Below, piece by piece: positions 15,320-22,374 of a stretch of DNA of 40,364 nt. A program made the position numbers and the translations under genes. Within the stretch, counting starts at the first letter, position 1, and every line of letters starts with the position of its first letter. Source of the DNA: DASYAE01 sp036501535. GTDB taxonomy: Bacteria > Actinomycetota > Actinomycetes > Streptomycetales > Catenulisporaceae. The stretch is taken from assembly GCA_036501535.1 (NCBI GenBank), contig DASYAE010000133.1, forward strand, positions 1 through 40,364. The letters are read 5' to 3'. The notes under the pieces are model-generated. The model searched no databases. It had not been told where the DNA came from and worked only from the letters and a program-made list of their open reading frames with translations.

Positions 15320-16039
15320 ATGAATGCTCTGACCCAGAACCCGCTGTGGTTCACCACCCGCGCCTGCGGCACCATCGCCCTGGTCCTGCTGACCGCGTCG
15401 GTCGTCGTCGGAATCGCCTCGGCCGGCCGCTTTGCGCCGCGCACGCTGGGCCGCTTCGAGGTGGCGGCCCTGCACCGGAACCTGTCCGTGCTGGCCCTGG
15501 CGTTCCTGGCGATGCACATCCTGACCGCGCTGGCCGACAGCTATGTGCCGCTGAACTGGTTCTCCGCGCTCATCCCGTTCGTCTCGCCGTACCGCACGCT
15601 GTGGGTCGGCCTGGGCACCGTCGCGTTCGACGTGCTGCTCGCCGTGGCGATAACCAGCGCGGTGCGGTTGAGGATCGGACTGCGGCGGTGGAAGGCGGTG
15701 CACCTGAGCGCTTATGCCGCCTGGCCGCTCGCGATCTTCCACGGCGCGGGCACCGGCACGGACACGAAGCTCGGCCCGCAGCTGCTGCTTTATGCCGGGT
15801 GCGTCGCCGCGGTGATGATCACCTGCTGGTGGCGGCTGTATGGGGCCGGGCCCGGGCGCGTGGCGGCCCGCGCCTGGTCCGCGGTCGCCGTCGGCGCCCT
15901 GCCGCTCGTGCTTTTCGCATTCCTTTCCGCGGGCCCGCTCGCCCCAGGCTGGTCGCACCGCGCCGCCGACATCACAGTCACAGCACCCGCCATCCCACCA
16001 GATGGGCCTGTTAATAGCCTCTCTCCGGAGCGGCAATGA
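15320..16039 (+). CDS. Ferric-reductase-like bis-heme membrane protein of redox operon B
   Basis: A 239-residue paralogue of the 10538-11281 product, sharing blocks such as ALHRNLSVLAL, MHILTAL and HGAGTGTDTK. The heme-ligand candidates are His52/His66 and His128/His141, again 14 and 13 apart. There are about six transmembrane helices and no nucleotide-binding domain. The end (SPERQ) overlaps the NuoF-like start as ATGA. Unlike operon A, no apbE precedes it; a 43-base gap separates it from the small membrane protein. It likely moves electrons across the membrane between cytosolic Fe-S/flavin partners and an external acceptor or donor. Confidence 0.87.
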   Translation: MNALTQNPLWFTTRACGTIALVLLTASVVVGIASAGRFAPRTLGRFEVAALHRNLSVLALAFLAMHILTALADSYVPLNWFSALIPFVSPYRTLWVGLGTVAFDVLLAVAITSAVRLRIGLRRWKAVHLSAYAAWPLAIFHGAGTGTDTKLGPQLLLYAGCVAAVMITCWWRLYGAGPGRVAARAWSAVAVGALPLVLFAFLSAGPLAPGWSHRAADITVTAPAIPPDGPVNSLSPERQ

Positions 16040-17385
16040 GCGCGGCGCCTACACCAATGGCCGATCACCGCAGCCGCCGCGCGCCCGCGCCGACGTCCGA
16101 CACACGGCTGTTGGAGGGCTGGTACGAGACCGGCCGGGCGGCCGGGCTGGCCGACCATCTGCGCCGGTACGACCCGATGCCGGTGCGGTGGCTGCGGCCC
16201 GGCGCGCGGGATCCCCTGATCGACGCGATCGAGCGGTCCGGGCTGACCGGGCGCGGCGGCGCGGCGTTCCCGACCGGCCGCAAGATGCGCGCGGTGGCGG
16301 GCGCCGGACACGGCGCGGTCGTGGTGGCCAACGGGATGGAGAGCGAGCCGGCCAGCCGCAAGGACGCGACGCTGATGGACCTGGCGCCGCATCTCGTGCT
16401 CGACGGCATGTCGCTGGCGGCTATCGCAGTGGGCGCGGATGAGGCGCACCTGTGCGTACCGCGCTCCAGGCCGCGGAAGGCGGATTATCTGACCGCGCTG
16501 GCCGCGGAACGGCGCCGCGCCGGGGTCGACCCGGTCCGTCTGCATGTCCATACCCTGCCGCACCACTACGTCTCCAGCGAGAAGACCTCGCTGGTCCGCT
16601 GGCTCAACGGCGGGGACGCACGGCCGTCCTCGGTGCCGCCGCGGCCGTTCGAGCGCGGCGTCGGGGGCCTGCCCACGCTGGTCGACAACGTCGAGACGTT
16701 GGCGCACCTGGCCCTGGTCGCCCGGTACGGCCCGGACTGGTTCCGGACCCTGGGCACCCCCGACGCGCCGGGCACCACGCTGGTGACGCTCACCGGCGCC
16801 GTGCCGGCGCGCGGCGTGTACGAAGTCGAACTCGGCCTGTCGGTGCGCGACGTGGCCTGCGCGAGCGGGGAGCCGCCGGAGCCGCCCCAGGCACTGCTGC
16901 TCGGCGGGTACTTCGGCAGCTGGCTCCCCGCGGGCCACGCGGCGGAGCTGGCCTACGGCCCGACGGCGCTCGCGCGGGCCGGCGCGGCGATCGGCGCCGG
17001 GGTGGTCGCCGTCCTGCCGCGCGGCGCCTGCGGCCTGGCCGAGACGGCGCTCGTGCTGGACTACCTGGCCGGGCAGAGCGCGCAGCAGTGCGGGCCGTGC
17101 CGCTTCGGCCTGCCCGCCACGGCGGCCGACTTCGCCCAACTCGCCTTCGGCCGGGCGTCCGGAGCCCGGCGCCGGCAGCTGGAGGAGCACATCGCGCAGC
17201 TGGCCGGGCGCGGTGCGTGCAAGCACCCTGACGGTGCCTCCCGGCTGGCCGCCTCGGCGCTGCGCACGTTCGCGCCCGAGGTGGATCGCCGTCTGTCCGC
17301 TGGGCCTTGTCGCGCGGCCCGCTCCATGCCTCCGGCGCTGTCTGTTCCGCAGCGCGCGCCTATCGGTGAGGACGAGTGGCGGTGA
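16036..17385 (+). CDS. NuoF-like flavin/Fe-S protein of redox operon B
   Basis: A 449-residue paralogue of the operon A protein. It has the FMN loop SGLTGRGGAAFPTGRK (68-83), NGMESEPASRKD, SSEKTSLVRWL and the PPRPFERGVGG segment typical of NuoF. The cluster region keeps Cys352, Cys355 and Cys395; the first NuoF cysteine is Ala349, exactly as in copy A. The segment corresponding to GGGAYICGEET of NuoF is HHYVSSEKT, so the nucleotide site may differ. The N-terminal 40 residues contain an aromatic WYETGRAAGL segment missing in copy A. It probably feeds electrons between a soluble donor, the ferredoxin and the membrane heme protein. Confidence 0.86.
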   Translation: MSAAPTPMADHRSRRAPAPTSDTRLLEGWYETGRAAGLADHLRRYDPMPVRWLRPGARDPLIDAIERSGLTGRGGAAFPTGRKMRAVAGAGHGAVVVANGMESEPASRKDATLMDLAPHLVLDGMSLAAIAVGADEAHLCVPRSRPRKADYLTALAAERRRAGVDPVRLHVHTLPHHYVSSEKTSLVRWLNGGDARPSSVPPRPFERGVGGLPTLVDNVETLAHLALVARYGPDWFRTLGTPDAPGTTLVTLTGAVPARGVYEVELGLSVRDVACASGEPPEPPQALLLGGYFGSWLPAGHAAELAYGPTALARAGAAIGAGVVAVLPRGACGLAETALVLDYLAGQSAQQCGPCRFGLPATAADFAQLAFGRASGARRRQLEEHIAQLAGRGACKHPDGASRLAASALRTFAPEVDRRLSAGPCRAARSMPPALSVPQRAPIGEDEWR

Positions 17386-17597
17386 AGCAACGTATCGCCG
17401 TCGACCGCATCGCCTGTACCGGACACGGCCTGTGCGCCGAACTGTTCCCCGAGCACATCACGCTGGACGAGTGGGGCTATCCGATCCTGCTCCCCGACGA
17501 GATCCCGTCCTACCTGATGCGCCACGCCCGCCGCGCCGTCGCGGCCTGCCCGGTACTGGCCCTGCGCCTGGAAAGCACGCCAAGGTCAGCAGCCTAA
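17382..17597 (+). CDS. Small ferredoxin of redox operon B
   Basis: A 71-residue ferredoxin if begun at GTG 17382, which overlaps the NuoF-like stop as GTGA; GTG 17376 would add two residues and has a closer GGTGAGG. The motif IACTGHGLC (C-x2-H-x2-C) with AACPVLAL later parallels the operon A ferredoxin, and DEWGYPIL matches its DPWGYPLL. It is a single-cluster electron carrier. It ends operon B and stops five bases from the convergent DedA gene. Confidence 0.88.
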   Translation: MKQRIAVDRIACTGHGLCAELFPEHITLDEWGYPILLPDEIPSYLMRHARRAVAACPVLALRLESTPRSAA

Positions 17598-17601
17598 CCG
17601 C

Positions 17602-18258
17602 CTAACCGCGGTCCGTTCCGGTCCTGGCCGGGGCGACGTCGGTCGACTCATCCCGATCATCCCGAGCCGCGCGGCGGCCGCGTACGAACACTGCGACCAT
17701 GATCACCACCGCGATCACGACGATCCCAGCGATCGCGTAGGTAGGGCCGTGGAAGTCGTTGGCGACCGAGTCCCAGCGGCTGCCGACCGCGTATCCGGCC
17801 CAGCCGAGCGCGGCGGTCCACGGGATGCAGCCGACCACGGTGTAGATGCCGAAGCGCACCGGGTTCATGCGGGCGATCCCGGCCGGCAGGGATATGAAGG
17901 TGCGGATGACCGGCAGGACGCGGCCGAAGCCGACGGCGGCCGACCCGTACCTGGTGAACCACGCGGTCGCCCGGTCCAGGTCGTGTTCGCGCAGGTATAC
18001 GCGGCGGCCCCAGCGGTGCAGCGCGGCCTGTCCGCCGTAGCGGCCGACCGCGTAGGCGAGGTAGCTGCCGGCCAGGTTCCCGAGGACCCCGGCGGCGATC
18101 ACCGCGGCGAGGTCGAGGTGCGTTCCGGCCACCGCGCCCGCGGCCAGCGCCCCGCCGAAGAGCATGATCAGCTCGGAGGGGATCGGGATGCAGGCGGACT
18201 CGGCCAGCATCAGCAGGAAGATCGCCGGGTAGCCGTAGTTCGCGATGAAGCTCTGCAC
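17602..18258 (-). CDS. DedA-family membrane protein (1)
   Basis: I choose GTG 18258 (VQSFIANYGY), with GAGGA about ten bases upstream; the frame stays open further but that part is Arg/Thr-rich and unlike the family. The resulting 218 residues match DedA length. ESACIPIPSELIM (20-32) and GRVLPVIRTFISLPAG are family motifs, with the acidic and Arg residues needed for DedA function. DedA proteins are lipid scramblases or flippases; some return undecaprenyl phosphate across the membrane. A charged tail (about 190-218) lies in the cytoplasm. A 16-bp palindrome at 18374-18389 precedes it and recurs before the PAP2 and second DedA genes. Confidence 0.88.
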   Translation of the reverse strand: MQSFIANYGYPAIFLLMLAESACIPIPSELIMLFGGALAAGAVAGTHLDLAAVIAAGVLGNLAGSYLAYAVGRYGGQAALHRWGRRVYLREHDLDRATAWFTRYGSAAVGFGRVLPVIRTFISLPAGIARMNPVRFGIYTVVGCIPWTAALGWAGYAVGSRWDSVANDFHGPTYAIAGIVVIAVVIMVAVFVRGRRAARDDRDESTDVAPARTGTDRG

Positions 18259-18373
18259 GGTATTCGTCGTCCTCGCTGTGCGGGTGGGGGTGCGGGTACG
18301 GGTGTCGAGAGCGGCTCGGGAAGTGCGCGGGTGGATGGGGTAGGGCGCGCCTTCCCGAGCCGGCCCCCTTGAT

Positions 18374-18389
18374 TTTACATGCTTGTAGA
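18374..18389. promoter_or_regulatory. Palindromic operator candidate, site 1 (before DedA 1)
   Basis: TTTAC-ATGCTT-GTAGA, including the dyad TACA-N4-TGTA, in an AT-rich patch otherwise rare here. It lies 116 bases before the DedA start. It is one of four sites with the form nnTAC-N6-GTAnA. Confidence 0.55.
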
Positions 18390-18445
18390 TTTTATGGACC
18401 CCGGAGGCCGCGGGCGGAGTTTCGACGGTCCGCGAGGGTGCGCCG

Positions 18446-19120
18446 TCACCGCTCCAGCCGCGCACCGTCGCTCTCGGACGCGGTGCGGGCCGGGGACGGG
18501 GCGCTGGTGAACACCGGGCGCAGCGGCGTCTCGACCGCGAAGGCGAGCACGCGGGCGAGCAGGCGGCGGACCACGGACCAGCCGGCCAGCATGACCACGC
18601 CGCTCAGCACGGCGCCGGCGAGCACGTCGTGCGGATAGTGCTGGCCGAGGTAGATGCGGGAGAACCCCTCAAGGGTGGCGAGGACCGCGGCGATGATCCC
18701 GAGCTTGCGGTCGACGATCCACAGGCCCACGGCGAGCGCGAAGGCGATGGTGGCGTGATCCGAGGGGAAGGAGTAGTCGGCCGAACCGGGGCAGGCCTGG
18801 ACCGTGGCCACGTGGATGGCCTGGCACGGCCGGTTCTCCCGGAACACCTGCTTGAGCGCCAGCCCACAGCCGACCGAAACCAGGGTGCCGAGCCCGATCC
18901 AGACGACCGCCGCCATCGCCGCCTGATCCGCGCGGGCGCGCGCAGACCACCACGCATAGAGCGCCATCAGGACCAGCAGCACGATCCCGCCCAGGGTGTA
19001 GAGCTTCATCGCACCCTGCAGCCACGCGGTGTGCTGGGCGAAAGAGGTGATCGCGCGATACCAGCCGTCGTCGGCCGTGGTCACCGTGGAGATGGCGGGG
19101 GCGGCGAGGGCAAGGGGCAT
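18446..19120 (-). CDS. PAP2-family phosphatase
   Basis: A 224-residue membrane protein starting at ATG 19120 with AGGAGAGG upstream. The three PAP2 active-site motifs are complete: K90QVFRENRP98, PSDH (119-122) and SR-x5-H-x3-D at Ser154 to Asp165. There are about five to six helices; the active site should face outside. PAP2 enzymes dephosphorylate lipid phosphates, including undecaprenyl diphosphate after cell-wall transfer reactions. The loop between motifs 1 and 2 contains Cys99 and Cys110 and could be disulphide bonded. It lies between two DedA genes and shares their upstream palindrome (19193-19208), consistent with lipid-carrier recycling. The exact lipid is unknown. Confidence 0.92.
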   Translation of the reverse strand: MPLALAAPAISTVTTADDGWYRAITSFAQHTAWLQGAMKLYTLGGIVLLVLMALYAWWSARARADQAAMAAVVWIGLGTLVSVGCGLALKQVFRENRPCQAIHVATVQACPGSADYSFPSDHATIAFALAVGLWIVDRKLGIIAAVLATLEGFSRIYLGQHYPHDVLAGAVLSGVVMLAGWSVVRRLLARVLAFAVETPLRPVFTSAPSPARTASESDGARLER

Positions 19121-19192
19121 GGGCGGGCCGCCTCTCCTGACGAATCGTCGTACACATCCCGAACCGCCATAGACGGGGCACGGCCGGTAACA

Positions 19193-19208
19193 TCTACAGT
19201 GGCGTAGA
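19193..19208. promoter_or_regulatory. Palindromic operator candidate, site 2 (before PAP2)
   Basis: TCTAC-AGTGGC-GTAGA, a perfect 5-bp-arm palindrome with a six-base spacer, 73 bases upstream of the PAP2 start. Same form as sites 1, 3 and 4. Confidence 0.55.
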
Positions 19209-19347
19209 AGTTGATGGCAGTTTAGGCGATGGGTGACGCCAGTACGAACCCACGGCGGCGGACAGGTTAACGCGACAGATCACAGGACCCCGTGAAAGCC
19301 GCATAGATGCCTGGCCCGCGAGCCGGCTCCTGCACTACGGTAGAGCT

Positions 19348-19363
19348 ACTACAATCTTGTAAA
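19348..19363. promoter_or_regulatory. Palindromic operator candidate, site 3 (before DedA 2)
   Basis: ACTAC-AATCTT-GTAAA, containing TACA-N4-TGTA, 32 bases before the DedA 2 start. A second short dyad CTACGGTAG at about 19335-19343 lies next to it. The region between PAP2 and DedA 2 is divergent, so sites 2 and 3 may act together. Confidence 0.55.
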
Positions 19364-19395
19364 AGTAATTCTCGGACAGCCGGGAGGCGGACACG

Positions 19396-20085
19396 ATGGA
19401 TCCGCTGTCCACGAACGCGCTGCTGGCGACTACGGGCCCGTATGCGGCGGCGGCCGTCTTCGCGGTGCTGCTGGTCGAGTCCGCGCTGCCGATCGGCTTC
19501 GTGCTGCCCGGCGACACCCTGCTGCTCACCGCCGGCCTGGCCTGCGCGACCGGGCACCTCTCGCTGCCGTGGATGGTGGCCGCGGCGGCCGGCGGCGCCG
19601 TGCTCGGCGCCCAGGGCGGCTATCTGCTCGGGCGGCTCGGCGAGCGCGTGTTGCTGCCCGGCCGGCGCACCGGCCACGTCCAGCGCGCCGCGGTGCGCTT
19701 CGAGCGGCTGGCCGCGCGCCGCGGCTACGGCCCGGCGCTGATCGCCGCCCGCTTCATACCCGTCGCACGCTCGGTCGCCGGCGCGTTCTCCGGCCTGCTG
19801 CGCATCCCGGTCCGCCGCTTCACGGCCTGGCAGGTGCCCGGCGGCCTGCTCTGGACGACGGCCACCACACTCGCCGGATACGGCGTCGGGCGCGCGGAGC
19901 CCGGGCTCGAGCGCTACCTTCCGCTGTTCCTGCTGCTGGCCGCGCTCTCGTTCCCGATCACGGCCGGGCTCGGCTATCTGCTCGTGCGGCTGCGGGCCCG
20001 CCGCGTGATGGCGCGCTCGCCCGCCCACACCGATCTCGCGTCGCCCCAGGCTAAGGCCCAGGACCAGGAGACCGCCCGCCGGTGA
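19396..20085 (+). CDS. DedA-family membrane protein (2)
   Basis: A 229-residue membrane protein from ATG 19396. It has the DedA signature VESALPIGFVLPGDTLLL with Glu28 and Asp40, and ARFIPVARSVAGAFSG with the conserved Arg/Pro. There are four to five helices including two re-entrant-like segments. The C-terminal 35 residues are polar and cytoplasmic. It is only distantly similar to the DedA at 17602-18258, so the pair is not a recent tandem copy. It is divergent from PAP2 and shares the palindromic element, suggesting coordinated control. A lipid-carrier flippase role is inferred from the family. Confidence 0.9.
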   Translation: MDPLSTNALLATTGPYAAAAVFAVLLVESALPIGFVLPGDTLLLTAGLACATGHLSLPWMVAAAAGGAVLGAQGGYLLGRLGERVLLPGRRTGHVQRAAVRFERLAARRGYGPALIAARFIPVARSVAGAFSGLLRIPVRRFTAWQVPGGLLWTTATTLAGYGVGRAEPGLERYLPLFLLLAALSFPITAGLGYLLVRLRARRVMARSPAHTDLASPQAKAQDQETARR

Positions 20086-20239
20086 GCACGCCCGGCCGGC
20101 CTTCCGCCACGTCATGCGGTGACTGAGATTCCCGTTCTTCGACGCTGCGCGCAAGCCAGGACCGTGCACGCGCAACCGCCGCGAGATGAGACCCTTGCAG
20201 TGCACGACGCGGGTCGCGATCATCCTCGCAACCGGTACA

Positions 20240-20255
20240 TTTACGATTCGGTAGA
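20240..20255. promoter_or_regulatory. Palindromic operator candidate, site 4 (before small-protein pair)
   Basis: TTTAC-GATTCG-GTAGA, 25 bases before the ATG at 20281. It has the same arms as site 1 with an unrelated spacer, which supports a real protein-binding site. Confidence 0.5.
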
Positions 20256-20280
20256 GGCACTACGGGTGCGCAGGAGACCG

Positions 20281-20424
20281 ATGCCCACCGCGCTCGACAC
20301 GATCTGGGAGCACCGCGTGACCAATGAGCTTGTGCAGGCCTATCCGCTGATAGCGGGCTTGCCGCGCGCGACGTGCGCCGGGGCGGCCGGCGGCGCCACT
20401 CCCCCAGCCCGGACATCGCGATGA
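20281..20424 (+). CDS. Small protein of unknown function (47 aa)
   Basis: Starts at ATG 20281 with AGGAG at 20272-20276 and ends in an ATGA overlap with the next small gene. The sequence begins MPTALDTIWEHRVTNELVQ and ends in an Ala/Gly/Pro/Thr-rich tail. There is no signal peptide or membrane helix. The operator-like palindrome 25 bases upstream, the Shine-Dalgarno and the coupled overlap together support a real gene, but no family is recognised. A longer frame beginning at 20119 exists, but its extra N-terminal codons include the palindrome and lack normal codon bias. Confidence 0.5.
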   Translation: MPTALDTIWEHRVTNELVQAYPLIAGLPRATCAGAAGGATPPARTSR

Positions 20425-20633
20425 GCGGCACTCCGACCAGGTCCCGCCAGCAGCAGTCGCGCTCCCGCTCGCGGTCGGGAGGCCGTCCGCCGCAGCGCAG
20501 GGGCGGCTCGGAGAGCACGCTGCGCGCCGTGGCCCAGATCACGCTGGGAGCGGGGCTGTCCTGCATGCTCGGCGGGCTGGTCCTGTTGGCGTTGCTCGGC
20601 GTAGTCGGCCTGGCCTACTACCTGATCGGCTAG
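20421..20633 (+). CDS. Small basic single-pass membrane protein (70 aa)
   Basis: Starts at ATG 20421 inside an ATGA overlap. Residues 1-35 are Arg/Ser/Gln-rich (SRQQQSRSRSRSGGRPPQ), and residues about 40-68 are a single hydrophobic stretch (LGAGLSCMLGGLVLLALLGV...YYLIG). The basic N-terminus should stay in the cytoplasm, where it may bind membrane lipids or nucleic acid. Function is unknown. It shares a probable transcript with the 47-residue protein and the same operator type as the DedA and PAP2 genes. Confidence 0.6.
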   Translation: MSGTPTRSRQQQSRSRSRSGGRPPQRRGGSESTLRAVAQITLGAGLSCMLGGLVLLALLGVVGLAYYLIG

Positions 20634-21004
20634 CGCGCGGCCCGCTCACAGAAGCAGCACGTGCCGTACTGGGCCGCACGTCTGGTCTGACGGTGGCCCG
20701 AAAATGGGAGTGTAAGTCGCCTAGAAACGGGAGCGTAGAACCAGCCGCGCGCATGTCATCGCCGTGATCACCGCTGCGCTCCCAGGGCCCTGAGCCGAAC
20801 CGGAGGGCGGGTCTCGGCCAAGCCTGTCGACTGATCCACGCCGGGCGGCACCAGCATCGTCTGCCCGTTGATCGCCAGCATCCAGGCAGCGGCGCAGCCG
20901 GCTCAGCGCGGCGTGCCCCTTAGATTCGTCGTCCCCGGCATCTATGGCGCATCGTGCGGCTTACTGAGTATAGTACTCGGTATGATGACCAACGGGAGCC
21001 GGCC
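20634..21004. other. Gene-poor stretch with imperfect repeats and possible IS relic
   Basis: This 371-base gap contains two near-copies, AAAATGGGAGTGTA (20701-20714) and GAAACGGGAGCGTA (20724-20737), spaced about 23 bases, which resemble the repeated termini of IS21-type elements. No transposase reading frame is present. Between about 20770 and 20930 both strands look weakly coding but no intact gene can be supported; a decayed gene is possible. The last 40 bases hold the PadR promoter/operator. GCGGCCC (20637-20643) and GGGCCGC (20671-20677) may form a terminator for the small genes. Confidence 0.35.
20964..20980. promoter_or_regulatory. PadR operator candidate overlapping the -10 box
   Basis: CTGAGTA-TAG-TACTCGG is a 17-bp near-perfect inverted repeat (six of seven arm pairs). 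Its centre TATAGT (20969-20974) looks like a -10 hexamer about 30 bases before the padR-type start. This is the expected layout for autorepression. Confidence 0.55.
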
Positions 21005-21652
21005 ATGAGCGTCCGGCACGCGATGCTCGCGCTGCTCAGCGAGGGGCCGAAGTACGGCACGCAGCTGCGTGACGAGTTCGAGGCGCGCACCGGCGAGGTG
21101 TGGCCGTTGAACGTGGGGCAGGTCTACACGACGCTGCAGCGGCTGGAGCGGGACGGCCTGATCGCGCCCGGTCCGGGCGACGACGGCGAGGACGACGGGA
21201 CGCAGAAGTCGTACCGCATCACCGAGGGCGGGGCCTCCGAGCTGGCCCGGTGGCTGCGCACGCCGCCGGACCTCAGCGCGCCGCCGCGCGACGAGCTCGT
21301 CATGAAGGTCCTGGTGGCGCTGCGGGTGCCCGGCACCGAGGTGCGCGATGTCATCCAGGCGCACCGCCGGTACCTGGTCGAGCTGATGCAGCAGTGGACC
21401 CGGATCAAGGAGGACGACGCGGGCGACGACCTGAGCATGCAGCTGGCCGTGGACGCCGAGCTGTTCCGGCTCGACTCGGTCGTCAGGTGGCTGGACGCCG
21501 CCGAGGCGCGCATCGCGAGGGCGCGGGCCTCCGGGCGGGCGCCGCAGCCCTCCGCCGCCGGCCCGCAGGGCGAAACACAGGCGGCGGCCCCGTCGGACGA
21601 GACACGAGCGCCGCTGCCCCGGCACCGGCGGAAGGCGAGGACACCGCGATGA
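21005..21652 (+). CDS. PadR-family transcriptional regulator
   Basis: A 215-residue regulator. I choose ATG 21005 (MSVRHAMLALLSEGPKYGTQL), since this is the canonical PadR N-terminus and GGGAG lies before it. The winged helix (about 1-85) is typical, with VYTTLQRLERDGLI as recognition segment. A C-terminal helical dimerisation domain (about 95-180) follows, then an Ala/Arg-rich tail. PadR repressors control efflux systems in response to small molecules. It overlaps the ABC ATPase by ATGA, and a palindrome covers its presumed promoter, so it probably represses itself and the exporter. Confidence 0.92.
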   Translation: MSVRHAMLALLSEGPKYGTQLRDEFEARTGEVWPLNVGQVYTTLQRLERDGLIAPGPGDDGEDDGTQKSYRITEGGASELARWLRTPPDLSAPPRDELVMKVLVALRVPGTEVRDVIQAHRRYLVELMQQWTRIKEDDAGDDLSMQLAVDAELFRLDSVVRWLDAAEARIARARASGRAPQPSAAGPQGETQAAAPSDETRAPLPRHRRKARTPR

Positions 21653-22374
21653 GACTGCTGGAGCTGCAAGACGTGTCCCGGTCGTACGGCGAGGGCGGCA
21701 CCGCGGTCAAGGCGCTGCGCGAGGTGAGCCTGGCGGTCGACCAGGGCGAGATGGTGGCGGTCATGGGGCCCAGCGGCTCCGGCAAGAGCACGCTGCTGAC
21801 GATCGCCGGCACGCTGGAGGAGCCGAGCCGCGGACAGGTCCTGGTCGGCGGGCAGGACGTCGGCGCGATGTCGCGGCGGGCCAAGGCGCGGCTGCGCCGG
21901 CGCACCATCGGCTACGTCTTCCAGGACTTCAACCTGCTGCCGGGCCTGACCGCGACGGAGAACGTGGCGCTGCCGCTCGAGCTCGACGGCACGTCGGCCC
22001 GCAAGGCGCAGGCGGCGGCGCTGGAGTCGCTGGAGCGGCTGGGCCTCGGCGAGCGCGCGTCGCACTATCCCGACCAGCTCTCCGGCGGCGAGCGGCAGCG
22101 GGTGGCGATCGCCCGTGCGATGGTGGGCGAACGCAGGCTGCTGCTGGCCGACGAGCCGTCCGGCGCCCTGGACTCGGTCAACGGCGAGGCCGTGATGCAG
22201 CTGGTGCACGACGCTTGCAAGAAGGCCGGGATGGCCGCGGTCGTGGTCACCCACGACGCGAAGCTCGCCTCGTGGGCGGACCGCGTGATGTTCCTGCGGG
22301 ACGGGCACGTGGCCGACCAGACCGCGCCGGCGAAGGGCCCTGAGTCGCTGCTCGCCCGGGACGGCGAGCGGTGA
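21649..22374 (+). CDS. MacB/LolD-type ABC transporter ATPase
   Basis: A 241-residue ATPase from ATG 21649. Walker A is GPSGSGKST (40-48), the Q-loop lies in FQDFNLLPGLT, the signature is LSGGERQR (144-151), Walker B runs to Asp168-Glu169 in LLLADEPSGALD, and the switch His is in VVVTHDAK. The subfamily (MacB, LolD, FtsE) powers mechanotransmission permeases that extrude peptides, lipids or toxins rather than classic import. The A of its TGA region overlaps the permease start (GTGA), so ATPase and permease are coupled. It is regulated with padR. Confidence 0.94.
   Translation: MRLLELQDVSRSYGEGGTAVKALREVSLAVDQGEMVAVMGPSGSGKSTLLTIAGTLEEPSRGQVLVGGQDVGAMSRRAKARLRRRTIGYVFQDFNLLPGLTATENVALPLELDGTSARKAQAAALESLERLGLGERASHYPDQLSGGERQRVAIARAMVGERRLLLADEPSGALDSVNGEAVMQLVHDACKKAGMAAVVVTHDAKLASWADRVMFLRDGHVADQTAPAKGPESLLARDGER

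Noticed and set aside
20119..20280. N-terminal extension of the 47-residue small protein
   Set aside because: It would place the conserved palindrome and the Shine-Dalgarno inside the coding region.
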